This document shows positions 1-11,382 of a stretch of DNA of 64,000 nucleotides, piece by piece (position 1 is the stretch's first letter; each line of letters opens with the position of its first letter). The position numbers were made by a program, and so were the translations under genes. The stretch is taken from NCBI RefSeq assembly GCF_947172395.1, contig NC_069093.1:5925561-5989560 (forward strand), written 5' to 3'. Below the pieces are notes generated by a model that searched no databases, was not told the DNA's origin, and was given only the letters and a program-made list of their open reading frames with translations. The DNA comes from Bicyclus anynana. Taxonomy: Eukaryota > Arthropoda > Insecta > Lepidoptera > Nymphalidae.

Positions 1-304
1 ACTTCGCCGCCGTATCTCGGACGAAGTTGAAATATCTTCCCGGTATTTTAACTTAAAGAAGTCATTATTTTATGGTAATTGGTAGTGTACTTTTCAGATG
101 GGTATTGGATTAATTTTATTTCCTGTATAACTTGTCTTTATATTTATTTTAGTGTAGCATTTTTAATCGGTTTCTATAGCAATGAAGATTTTTAGGTTAA
201 GCCAGTTTGAGTCATAAATTATTATTAGTGCAGTAGTCTAGGTTTTCTAAGGGAGACCACTTAATTGGTGACCCAATATCTGATACATCCAAATGAGTGT
301 ATAA

Positions 305-350
305 CATATATATATATAAATATATATATAATATATATAAATATTTACCA
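305..350. repeat. AT microsatellite
   Basis: TATATATATAAATATATATA-type run. Confidence 0.85.
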
Positions 351-1742
351 TAAGGTTTTTCTATTTAAAATCATCATTTGAAATCATCTGTATATGACAT
401 CAAGTGATTGTAGCCAATTACAAAAAATGCGACAATACCTATATTTATTAACTAAATAATATACTAAAACTTACCTTGTGTAGCAGGCCCGACGCACGAA
501 TGGACTTTACAGATCAACTGTCTAAATAGGTGCAGCAAGCCCCACAGCATACATTATGTACGTCTCAATACTTACGCTTGAAAGGTGCGCAAAATAGGTT
601 GCGCACAAAAAACGTAACGCTGTCATTCGTTCATAGAAGTTTACCGCCCATATTTCTTTCATACCGGGGGCTATTTATGAAAAATCGATTCTTAAGGAAT
701 AAAATCCAATACACTCCAAAAATATAATCGAATAGAAAAAATCTCTGGAGAGTATAATATTTAACCTAATTTTTGAATATTATTATTATTATTTAAATTT
801 AATTTTGACAGTGATACTGCAAGCTTGAAGACGGAATTAGGCGTTTATTTCAATAAAATCTGACTGCAACCTGAATTTGCAATGAATATTATTCGATTTT
901 CTTTTATTTCCTAAGTTCTCACAGTTGAAGTTTACTATATCAAATAGCAGTTTTACCAGAGAATCGGATACATACAAACATACTAGGTACATAATTTATT
1001 ACGTACAACCATAAGTTCAAATCGTAGAATTATTATTGATCACAACTCCGGTTGTATTTCCATATACCTGTAAATATAGGCTTAATTGTAATATGTATTT
1101 TACAATATTGAATAAAATAAAAATAAATGAGGTATTATTTTTATTTTCTTTTCTTTTAAATAGGTACACAATGAGGTTAGTACGGTACGAATAAATGTGA
1201 ATGAATTTATCTGTTGCTTCGTTACCTCTTCAGGTTGTAGGCCATTATAAAAACAGTATTGAGTTTATCATAGCTGAAATCGAATTCACGACCTTTAAAT
1301 AACTAATAAAATAACATCTACGGTACATAAGTAAGGTATTACTTTAATGTGTTTTCGTGATGTCATTTGCCTCACTGTTCCGGAAACGCACTTCTAAACT
1401 ATTAATTGTTATTGTCTCCTGAACTATTCTCGTTGTAGTAATGTGACGTCATCTGAAGTGCCATTTACGGCCAGATGGAGCGTTCACAACTACTATTATG
1501 ATTGTGATGACGGTGAAATAATAGCGGTTTGATAAATCGTGTTGGATATTATACAAACTATTAAACTTTTGGTTATACTATAAGAGCCGGTAGTTTCAAG
1601 TGTCCAATGTACTTAAAACTGTATTTTAATTGGATGGAAATTAGTTGTCTATACGAAATACGCGAGGTGGATGACTATAGATGCGAGCAGGTTTGTGAAG
1701 TGAAGTTATAAAATAGACTAAATTAAATATATTGATTATAAA

Positions 1743-1793
1743 AATCGGCTAAGTGCGAGTCGGATTCGCCCACCGAGCGTTCCGTAGAATTTT
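1743..1793 (+). repeat. GTGCGAGTCGGATTCGCCCACCG motif
   Basis: A hairpin-forming motif (CGAGTC/GGATTCG) ending in GAGCGTTCCGTAGAAT. A diverged copy is at 27968-28013. Common dispersed repeat end in Lepidoptera. Confidence 0.5.
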
Positions 1794-2166
1794 TTGAATA
1801 TTTGCTTAACCTCGTTTAAATTATTGTACTTTGTAATAAACGTAATAAATAAATTCGACATTAACCATCTATTGTAACTAAAGTGTGAAATAAATAATGT
1901 TTTTTTTCTATTCAGTTTTTTTTACTTCGTGCAGTCGGGTTTTTTTATTTGTTTAATTTATTTATTTATTTATTTTATGATTCTAACATTTGTTATAAAT
2001 TTAAAAAGACAGGATTAATAAATATATAAGAGATGAAAAATGCCTGATTATTATAAATTATATATTTTTATATAAAGCCTTAATACTACAATGAGAACCC
2101 TAATATGAAACTGTCTAGTGTAAATTTTTCTTAAACCTATTAAAAAATAATTAAAAAAGTAACAAC

Positions 2167-2243
2167 AGCTCGTGAGGGATTTGAACCCCCGACCTCCACT
2201 ATTAAAACTTAAATGGGTGCTCTAACCGCTAAGCTAACGAGCC
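2167..2243 (-). tRNA. tRNA-like sequence, probably a pseudogene or SINE head
   Basis: On the minus strand GGCTCGT pairs with ACGAGCT. Box A (TAGCTTAGCGG) and box B (GGTTCAAATCC) are good and the T arm folds. The anticodon arm is 22 nt instead of 17 and does not form a clean 5-bp stem, so no anticodon can be assigned and function is doubtful. Confidence 0.45.
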
Positions 2244-2728
2244 GACGATATAACTGTCGAAAATATACATCTTGTACGCAGCGGGACTCAACCGGTCATA
2301 CATTACAATGATGACGTCATGCCACGTATAATGTGACTCACACTCGATACGTTCTTTGATAGTGGTTCCTACTAATCGGATTAAAAAAAGATATGAGCCG
2401 AATATGTATTGATAATGATGATGATGTTGAATTACTACAATTAATATAATTTGTGTATACTGTTTAGTTATACCTAATTTTATTCGTTATATACTTTTTT
2501 TTTTTTTTAATCAAAATTCATTTATTTCAAATTTTATAAAGTTTTACAATAATATTAAAACTACATATCTAAATATCTATAAACTACATATTATAAAAAT
2601 TAAAAAGAAAATATACTATATTTAAATTATATCTAAAGGCTCAGGCGTCGTAGAATTCGTCCGAATCGACGATCATAGGTAAAGTGCCCAGAAGGCTGGC
2701 AGTATTGCCACGTTGTATGGCAATATAT

Positions 2729-2762
2729 CGCTCATTTGCAACAAGATAGACATATCTCAAAA
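2729..2762 (+). repeat. Left terminal inverted repeat of the Sola-like transposon
   Basis: The outer 16 bp match the right end perfectly, then four mismatches follow over the next 18 bp. It is preceded by ATAT. Confidence 0.85.
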
Positions 2763-3350
2763 TTTACGATAATTGAGTTATTGATACAGCTTTATAGGAA
2801 TTTCGATTTTCTATATGCTGCAAAAACGTCACTTATCTAAGGTCTTTTATTAGAAAAGGAGCGCAAATTCTTTTTATAGTGTCGTTATAGCGCTGTCTCT
2901 TTCACTTTCGTGGCTCGCAACTACAGTGACACATGTTCAGTTGTGAATGAGGCATGGTAGCGGCAGGTCACATGGTACTCGTGAAGGACGACATTTTATG
3001 AATTAGAACGTTCTTACAGGTAAGATCAACATACTTTATTGATAAATGTTTTTAAGTATTTCGTCACAATAATAAATATGTCATTCATGCAGATCAGTAT
3101 TTAAAATATTTGTACATACATATTTTGTGTTATGACGTTACTGCAAAAAACAATACTAATGTAACTAATAATAATAGTAATTGTGTCGTTTTTGATAATA
3201 AGCAAAACATTTCATTCATACAAACCAAAAATATGTTTGTTATTATGCCATTATTGTAAAAAATAAACTGTGAGTTTATAATCAAATTTTAACAACAAAT
3301 TGTTATGTGTCATTTTAGTCAATAATCAAAATGTAATTTTCAGACAGACA

Positions 3351-5707
3351 ATGTCGGTCCCAAGAAACTCGAGAGGTAAAAAAATCCTAGCGTTGCTTAA
3401 TAAAGGAAGCACAACCAATGAAGAAGTTGTACAGAACGAAATCAGTGAAAACCTTCTTCACGGTATTTATGTTTTAAATTTTTCTACATATTCTAATAGT
3501 AATAATAATGCAATTAGTTACATTTTCCTTTCTAAAACGATATTTTAGCCAATGAGACTGTGGGATACAACTTTAAGTACCAAGTATTCAACTAAAAATT
3601 TAAATCAACATAACACTTAAATTTTCAGATAACGAAGAGAATAACGATGATTTGTCCTCCAGCTCATCATCAGATAAAGAGTCTCATGATGATACTTATT
3701 GTGAGGGTTAGTATTTTTTTATAAACTTGAAATTATTTAAATAAGTAGGTTTTAACCTTACGTTTTATTGATTAATATACAATTTATTTTTCAGACAGCG
3801 ACGATTCCGTCAAAGATCCTAATTACACACCACCGGAACCTTCAGTTCTACAGGATATTGATGATTTATTTTTAAATGGAATAGACAGAAATGCAAGTCC
3901 TCCTACCAATTCACAGAATGTAATAGCAATTCCATCGACTTCATCACGAAATATTGAATACCCTCCAAGTCCAAAAGCTAAAATAGTAAGAAAGCGTAAA
4001 CAAAATGAAGCTAGTTGGCGGAGAAATGTAATTAAAAAGTTACGTAATACTGGGCGACCTTATATAAGTTCAAGCAATAAAATAAGACAAGAAAGAAAGA
4101 TGAAAGAACCATGTGGAGAGAAATGTCGTCTAAAGTGTAGAACAATAATATCTGAAGATGAACGGAAAATACTATTCGATAATTATTGGGCATTGGGTGG
4201 CATCAAAGTGCAATGGGAGTATATTTCCAAAAGTATGACAATAATAACACCAAAATATCGATATATTCGTGAAGGAGGAACTAGGAAACCACGTAACAAA
4301 AATCACGCATTTTATTTCAATCTCCCTGATAAGACAGTTAGAGTATGCAAAACCTTTTTTAAGAATACGCTCGACATTAATGATCGGCCAATCCGCACTG
4401 TCTTAGATAAAGAAGATAAAGTAGCTAACTGTCTATTAGCTGATGATAAACGAGGTAAACATAACAAGCACCCAAAAGTGGACGACGTCATAAAGGACAG
4501 CATACGAGACTATATTAAGGATATCCCAAAAATTGAGTCCCATTATACAAGAGCCCATACAACAAGAGTTTTCATAGATGGTAGTAAGAATATAGCTGAC
4601 ATTTACAGTGATTACGTTGAAGCTCAAAAGCAAAAGAACCAGCCTTATGGGAATTATGTTATGTTTTATAAAATATTTACCCAAGAGTTTAATATATCCT
4701 TCTTCACCCCAAAAAAAGATATATGTGATGTTTGCTTTGCATATGAAAACTCGGATGATAAAGAAAATAGAAAAGATGACCACGATAAACATTTGAAAGA
4801 AAAACGCCTATGTCGAGAAGAAAAATTTAAAGACAAAGAAGATGAAAATGTTATAGTAGCGGTTTATGACCTCCAAGCGGTTTTCCAATGTCCAAAAGGC
4901 GACGTATCTCTCTTTTACTATAAATGCAAGTTAAATGTTTTAAATTTTACCATTTGTGATTTAAAAACTAACAAGGTAGAATGCTATGTTTGGGACGAGT
5001 CGAATGCCAACAGGGGAGTTAATGACTTAGGAACTTGTGTCTACAAGTATATAGAAAAAGTTTCATTACTTAATAACGAAAGAGAGGTCAACTTAGTTTT
5101 CTACTCCGATAATTGCGTAGGACAGCAAAAAAATAAAGTGATGGTAGCGATATACATATTTGCATTGCAAAAAATTCCAAACCTACAATCTATAACACAC
5201 AAATTCTTAATAAAGGGGCATACTCAAAATGAAGGGGATGCCGTACATTCCCTTATAGAAAGACAGGTCAAAAAATTGCTGAAAGCTGGACCTATGTACT
5301 CTCCCGAAGCATTCATATCAGCAATAAAGTCGGCTCGAAAAAAACCAGAACCATTACATGTTAACGAAATGTGCACAGAAGATTTTGTAGACTGGAAAGA
5401 CGCCTGTACACAAATGACTTTAAATTTAACCAAAAATGAAGAGGGAGATCCAGTAAAAATTACGAACATCAAACTTTTACGAGTAGAAAAGGACAAACCA
5501 CGACTATTATTTTATAAAAACTCTTACGAAGAAAAAGAATATAAAAAGGCCATAATAATAAGAAAAAGGAAACCTATCGATGTAAGAGTAACAAAATCTT
5601 ATGAATGTAAGCCAGGTATATCAGACAAAAAAAAATCTGACTTGATAGATCTATTGAACAAAAACTTAATACCGCGTTTTTACGCTCCCTTTTACAATGC
5701 CTTGTGA
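3351..5707 (+). CDS. Three-exon transposase-like protein (700 aa), RNase H-fold DDD/E type
   Basis: Coding exons are 3351-3462, 3629-3706 and 3795-5707. The introns obey GT-AG and their phases match (both phase 1), giving 701 codons including TGA. A leader exon may end at 3019 (CAG then GTAAGA) and rejoin at 3344. Seen in the protein: an acidic, Ser-rich stretch at about residues 38-66; a basic, probably nuclear-targeting patch KIVRKRKQ at 126-133; a Cys cluster at 170, 174 and 178; a CxxC pair at 374/377; and three blocks that look catalytic, VYDLQAVFQCP (D422), FYSDNCVGQQKN (D502) and GHTQNEGDAVH (E543, D545). These blocks are typical of a family of transposon-derived insect proteins with an RNase H-like core. 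By inference it cuts and rejoins the ends of its own element in the nucleus. An alternative second-exon donor at 3701 also keeps frame. Assignment to Sola is tentative; transposase identity is firm, given the flanking inverted repeats. Confidence 0.8.
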
Positions 5708-6463
5708 TAAGTTGTTCCTACATTACGTTTTAATTTTTTCATAACTATTACTTTTTATAATTTTGGTCAGTAGTTTCATAAGTACCAATTTTTATTGTCA
5801 ATTTTATTAAGTAAATTTGGTTAAATATTTTTTTAATTTGTTAAACCCTTTGATACTCATTACATTTTAAGCTTTTTTATTAGTGTGTGTACCTAATCGT
5901 AATTTAATTGCAAAATGTTTGAGACTGATTAATTAAGCAGACCTATTTGTCCTGTTTAACAGATATTATGCTATGTTTTGTTAAGATATATTTTTATAAG
6001 TTGACTGATTTAACTAAGATTTACTTTGTGCCATTCCTGTATTAATAACGCGAGTTAGATATAAGTCAATTGTTGATTTTACAGATTTTAATACTTTAAA
6101 CTACCATGTTCTAGATTTTTTTTATTACAAACTTCAATAAATATTTCTTTCTATATCGGCATTTTTTGTTATAACTACTTACAATCGACCCCATAAGTAA
6201 AATATTTATCATGTATAGCGTCATAAGCCTACATAATAAGAAAAATAATTCTTGTTTATCTGCAATAATGACACAATTGATACCTGGTGTCACAAAAACC
6301 TTCGTATCACTTTAAATAATTATGAAGCTTAAAGTTTCATACTTTTACTTTATAGAATGATAATCATATCGTTATTTTTAATCTATAAAAAAAAAAAATA
6401 ATAAGATTTTATTCCGTAAAAATAATTATGAACTTTAAAAATGCTCTCCTGTAAAACAGTAGT

Positions 6464-6497
6464 TTTTGAGAAATGTCATTGTTGTTGCAAATGAGCG
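6464..6497 (-). repeat. Right terminal inverted repeat of the Sola-like transposon
   Basis: Inverted copy of 2729-2762, followed directly by ATAT at 6498-6501. Confidence 0.85.
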
Positions 6498-6719
6498 ATA
6501 TATACTTAGACTAATAACCTATAGACCCGCAACACCTAACAATTTTTCACGCTAAACGTAAGCCACTTCTGTGACTATGTGAGCGTAAGAACTAAGCTAA
6601 TTACAGTCATCGACACGCACACAAGCGTACTTATCGTATCGTAGCGATGCGTTATGGGCACACTTCGGGCCACATAAAATGGCTTACGAATCCTGCGACT
6701 ACACACTACCAATAATTAT

Positions 6720-6974
6720 AAACGCGAAAGTATGTATGGATGTTTGGATGTACGTTTGGATGTTTGTTACTCTTTCACGCCTCGGCTACTGAACCGAATT
6801 AGCTGAAATTAGGTATTGAGATATATTATAGCCTGGATTAGCACATAGGCTACTTTTTATCCATGGTTCCATGGTTTCGGGAACCATGGAACCATTGTGA
6901 TTTGTGAAAAACTAAATTCCACGATTTGTGAAAAACTAAATTCCACGCGGACGAAGTCGCGGGCATCCGCTAGT
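6720..6974 (+). mobile_element. Helitron, type 3
   Basis: AACGCGAAAGTATGTATGGA to GCGGGCATCCGCTAG. It contains TTACTCTTTCACGCCTCGGC and a local duplication of a GTGAAAAACTAAATTCCACG segment. Confidence 0.7.
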
Positions 6975-8345
6975 GTGTTATAAATCTATGTGTTACGATT
7001 ATACGTGACCTTATATGGTTTATATTCATTTGGGCTATTTTTGATGATCCACATTAATAAAATGTTTTTGTATAAAGTTTAATTTCCAAAACTTAACTAC
7101 TATGAAATATTTATGCATATTATAAAACGAAGTAGATCGCGTGTCTATTTGTCTGTTTGCGATAAATTTGGAACTACTGAACGGATTTTAATGCATATTT
7201 TCACCTATAGATAATTTTGGTAATTACTAAAGATTACTTTGTTGTAATAATAATTACTAGAAATATCTGATAATTCAAGCCGCCTGGGTTTTTTCCACAG
7301 ATTAATCAATAATATACAGATGGAGCGTATGGAACACGACGGTGTTGTTCCCGTCACGAATACGAAAATAAAAAACGAATACGTTCTCTCGTCAGTACAA
7401 CACGAACCGTCGCATCAGTAACTTTCAATATTATTCAAGAAAAATGGCGTCTTATTTTTTGATTTAAAATATTTAAAAAACTGCTCTCAAAAACTAAACA
7501 ATTAAGATGGAGTATTTTTTTATTGGTTATTATTCAATATTATATTAATTTATGTAATTGTTGTTAATCTTAAATTTTGAAGTACAAATTATGAAAAAAG
7601 TTTGTATATGCAGATTTCAAGGAGACGCCTGACTTTTGTTTTTTTTTATAGGTTGCACCGGCTTCAGCACGCAGTTTGTAAATACTCTCTTTGGTTACTC
7701 TGTGGTTTTTTCATGGAATACGCTGCACAATTTCCTTATGACAATAGGTACATGGTGGGATCAAACGCTTTTGTATAGAATTTGATAGGAACCATATACC
7801 ATGCGGGTGAAGAAATTCGCAACGTGAAAAATACTTCCATTACCCATAATAAATATTATTTTCAAACAATCTTTAGTTGCGAAAAACAATTTTAAAGAAA
7901 GCTTTATGGAAAGCTTTCCCTGTAGTAGCCGTGCTCAAAGTTTCAAATTGGGTGCTTTAAAGTTTTTACTTCCAACGTACCGTTTACGAAAGATTCAATA
8001 CGTACTCGTTGGGTAAGTGCTGTACAGTTCTGATTTAGTATGTATTTTGAACGACACGAAACTACGAGTAAGTGTGGTCATTTTTCCCAACTTTGCCTTT
8101 ATGGCATTTCGGGCGCAATAGACAGTGATTAAAATACATGGATTTAAGATTTTTTTACTAAACTAATATTAAGAGTTTCATCGTTTGATTGTTACTTTAG
8201 TACTTTATTAAACTACTTGACCGATTTTAAAATCTTTCACCATTAGAAAGCTACATCATCAGCGAGTAATATAGGCTATTTTTTATATCCGTATTCTTAC
8301 GAAAACTGTTATCTTTGGAGTGGTTTATTCGGTCTTTGTTGTTTA
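6975..8345. other. No gene seen
   Basis: AT-rich. A degenerate Helitron-like word set (TTGTCTGTTTGCGATAAATT) lies near 7145-7210; the rest is unassigned. Confidence 0.5.
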
Positions 8346-8905
8346 CTAGCGGACGCCCGCGACTTCTTCCGCGTGAAAATCAATGTAAACTTTCAAGTCC
8401 TATTTCACCACTTTAGAGTTTGAATTTTAAAAGTTTTTGAATCCCATTATATTTCTACAACAATTAACAATTTTTTCAAACAGTTACTCTAAAAATTAAG
8501 GATTAACCATACAAACTTTTAACCCCTATTGCACCCCCTTCTTATTTTATTTTCACAATAAAAAGTATCCTATAATTTTTTCCGTATTATGGTCTTAAAC
8601 CGTGCCAAGTTTCATTTGAATTCATCATCATTTCATTCATTAGTAGTTTCAGCGTAATGCCCGAATAACAAAAAAAAACACGGACAGACAGACAGCCAGA
8701 CAAAAAATCGAAAATAAAATATTTTTAGCTTTAGTGTCGATTATATAATGCCCCCCAACAAATTTTTTTGAAATATCTTCAATGTACAAAATGTACAGAA
8801 TTCGTATTATACGTATAGATTCTAGATGGCGCTAGTAGTACTCTATGCCACGGTAACGTTTGTCGTTACAAATGGTATAAGTAAAATCTTAAATTGCGAA
8901 GAAAT
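8346..8905 (-). mobile_element. Helitron, type 2 (minus strand)
   Basis: CTAGCGGACGCCCGCGACTT at 8346. The body matches 39.4 kb through GCCATCTAGAATCTATACG. The TC start is not preserved. Confidence 0.7.
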
Positions 8906-8923
8906 GTATATAATCCGACTACT

Positions 8924-8960
8924 TTTTAACCGACTTCCAAAAAGGAGGAGGTTCTACGTA
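8924..8960 (+). repeat. ACCGACTTC...GGAGGAGGTTCT motif
   Basis: TTTTTAACCGACTTCCAAAA then AGGAGGAGGTTCT; a second copy is at 46386-46420. A widespread lepidopteran repeat end, adjoining a Helitron here. Confidence 0.6.
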
Positions 8961-9188
8961 TTATAAGTATAGATAGATAGCAGTTTTAAAAAATGCGTCC
9001 AAATAGGTCCATTCGTTCGGGCATCGGGGGCTGTAATGCCACAGACGGACACAGATGATAGATGAACAGCTGATTCACAAATTCACAATATGGCGAACTT
9101 GTAACAACCATTGTTCCTCGTTCTTGAACATAATTGCTGTTTTCTTTCGCACTCAATGAGCTACCTACAGTTTCTCCTATATACAAGT

Positions 9189-9345
9189 AACTTTTTTTTT
9201 TATTTTGTATAAGCAAGCGCTTAGCTGCAATCACGCCTGATGGTAAGCGATGATGCAGCCTATGATGGAACGCGCTTGCCTAGAAGATGCCTATTCACTC
9301 TTGACTTGAAGATACCCATGTTGTAGTAGGTAGGGAAAACGGTAA
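9189..9345 (-). mobile_element. SINE-like element sharing the family A tail motif
   Basis: T-run, then GCAAGCGCTTAGCTGCAATC and CCTGATGGTAAGCGATGATG; a variant that continues into GAAGATACCCATGTTGTAG. Confidence 0.6.
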
Positions 9346-9504
9346 CTACAGCCATACTAAGAAAATAATATATATTTTAATCCTGTCTTATTCCCCAATT
9401 CTATTAAATAACGCAAAAACTCTATTAAATAACGCAGACGAAGGAGACGCTCGTATAATTAATAATTCCTTTAGTTTTCCATTACCGAAACGTATTCCGT
9501 CTGT

Positions 9505-9685
9505 GTAAGAAAAGTTTGCCGTAACTACAGGAATACCGACCGCAAAGCAAATGAAGGGAAAACGGGTTCATTATTTAAACGGGTCTTCAGCGGTATGCAT
9601 ATAAATTCAAAGATAACATAACTTTGCGCAAATGAGGAACAATTTTCTCGGCGATTTACAGTCAGTCCACTGAAATAATAACGGA
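9505..9685. repeat. Diverged repeat, family E (copy 1)
   Basis: Shares GCAAATGAAG, TTCATTATTTAAACGG, TTCAAAGATAA and GCAAATGAGGA in the same order and spacing with 20170-20350. Confidence 0.65.
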
Positions 9686-9962
9686 TGAACTGAATACAGT
9701 TTGAGAGATTGTTATTATTTAGGGGGAGTTTAAGCGTTTCATTGTGGAAAGGGGGCCTGTGTTAGTCAGACATGCCTCATGAAAAGGCTGAAAACATCAT
9801 CAGCCTATGCCAACCATCAGCCTTTTGCACACCAGCCAATTATGGAGTTTGAACCTGCAATAATGATAGCTTTGCAAGGAAAAGATAAATCATTATCAAA
9901 TCCAGATAAATCATTAAAATAAGTTTGATATTTTTAACTAGCAACCCGCCCCGGTAAAAGTC

Positions 9963-10060
9963 ACCATCATCATCATACTATCAGGCGATGGACGTCCGCT
10001 GCAGGATATAGGCCTCTTGTAGTGACTTTCAAACATCACGATCCGGAGCCGCCTGCTCAG
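9963..10060 (-). pseudogene. RTE-type LINE, 3' end fragment
   Basis: CATCATCATCATACTATCAG, GCGATGGACGTCCGCTGCAG and CCGGAGCCGCCTGC match the 3' end of the other copies. Confidence 0.6.
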
Positions 10061-10769
10061 GATGGAGAAGGAGGATTAGCCTAGCTCTCTCGTGAGACTC
10101 GTGCTCAAAAGTGAGTGTGTTGTCAATGATGATCATGAGAAATCATGTTTCCGGTTACTAGAGACCTTTAAAGATCTCCTAAAAAATAATAACAGTGACG
10201 TCATGATATCTTCTTTATACTTGGACGGTTGTAGTTCTGCATCTTTGAAACCTGCTAAGTTCCAAAGCCACCACCAAACTGCATCCTTGGATATCATACT
10301 ATCTATAGAAGAAGGCTGACGAACTTTCAGCCTTCCTAAAATGAGGTAGTTCTGGCTATCGCACACTCACGGTCCATTATAATAAGTGCGTCGGTACAGC
10401 TTTAACGTGGATTGTAAACTTTGCTCTAAAATAACTGAACGGCACGAAATTATTCGCAAATACTTCGGTTTATTTCCTGTCGTCTGGAATTTCCGATTGA
10501 CTAGGTAACTTTGAATGTCGGCCGTACTTAGGGTAACTTTGTTTATGTTTAAGTTCGCTGTGGTCTATTAGCACAAATCAAAGCAATCAATGTTTAACAA
10601 ACTGGTAAGTGGTAATTACTGTAAACTTTTTGTTATATTCAATATTATTCCCCAGTTTCAGAGATAAGGCATTGAAATAAGTAGGTATTTGAACCACTAC
10701 CACCACTTTGAAGCTACAGAAAATGAGATTCTTCATGATCATCATCATCATCATTTTTTAGCAGACTTC

Positions 10770-11125
10770 GAAGTGATTACAAAAATAAAAAATACTAATG
10801 TCGAACAAAGGTTATGATTCTTAACATTTGTCAGGACAACTTAATTAACAAATCAATTTGTAACCAAAATAAGATCCTAGAAAGGCAGAGAATGACCTTG
10901 AGTGAAGTCACGTACTTGTGAACGTTGTGTGTAGGGTTAAAGAATCCTTTGACTGTTAACAAACACTCCCCTTTTCCACTTAAGTCACTCTCCCCGCCTA
11001 CCCCAAGTAACCCATAAAGAATTACACAACAAGAGATGTAGACGACTCGAACGCCACGAGCACACTGAAATCGTCCGTACCGCAAGTTGTTGCAATGCAA
11101 CGATAACACATTGACTACATATGTT
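10770..11125 (-). repeat. About 350-bp interspersed repeat, family C (minus strand)
   Basis: Matches 41768-42125 and 49264-49620: GAACGTTGTGTGTAGGGTTA, GGGGAGTGTTTGTTAACAGT and TGTTATCGTTGCATTGCAAC. The 125-codon minus-strand frame 10831-11208 runs through it and is not conserved as protein. Confidence 0.75.
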
Positions 11126-11382
11126 GCTTTACTTAGTTTTTCAGCAGTATTAGAACCTTTACTAGCAAATCGATCAGGAATACAAGTATTATCTGATGTT
11201 TTCCCCATTACCCGCCGCTACCTGTTTTGTTTCACCTGCCGCTCGGACGGAAAATATGCGTAATAAAGCCAACATTTCGCTTAGCTTGGAGGTGCTGTAA
11301 TCGCTTATTCTACCCACACCTCTGACGGTTGCTACAAGGCATCGCAACGATACGCTTCGCTTGACAGTACGTCAGCCGGTAG

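Larger units (their letters stand above)
1..2166. other. No gene seen
   Basis: AT-rich DNA with the AT microsatellite at 305-350 and the dispersed motif at 1743-1793. The 65-codon frame at 530-727 has no recognisable content. Confidence 0.6.
2725..6501 (+). mobile_element. Complete DNA transposon, Sola-like, with TIRs and ATAT target duplication
   Basis: Seen: the outer 16 bp, CGCTCATTTGCAACAA, occur at 2729-2744 and inverted at 6482-6497. The repeats extend to about 34 bp (2729-2762 and 6464-6497) with four mismatches. Both ends abut ATAT (2725-2728 and 6498-6501); because the flanks read ATATAT on both sides, the duplication could be 4 or 6 bp. The 3769-bp element holds one spliced gene on the + strand (3351-5707), a possible 5' leader exon and about 790 bp of AT-rich 3' sequence. 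Known: 4-bp duplications and a DDD-type transposase are described for the Sola superfamily. Inference: the element is recent, because the TIRs are near-identical and the gene has no stop or frameshift. The superfamily name is tentative. Confidence 0.82.

Noticed and set aside
4312..5496. Several minus-strand frames inside the transposase gene
   Set aside because: Shadows of the + strand transposase exon.
10831..11208. 125-codon minus-strand frame
   Set aside because: It runs through the family C repeat; the copies at 41.8 and 49.3 kb do not preserve the same frame.
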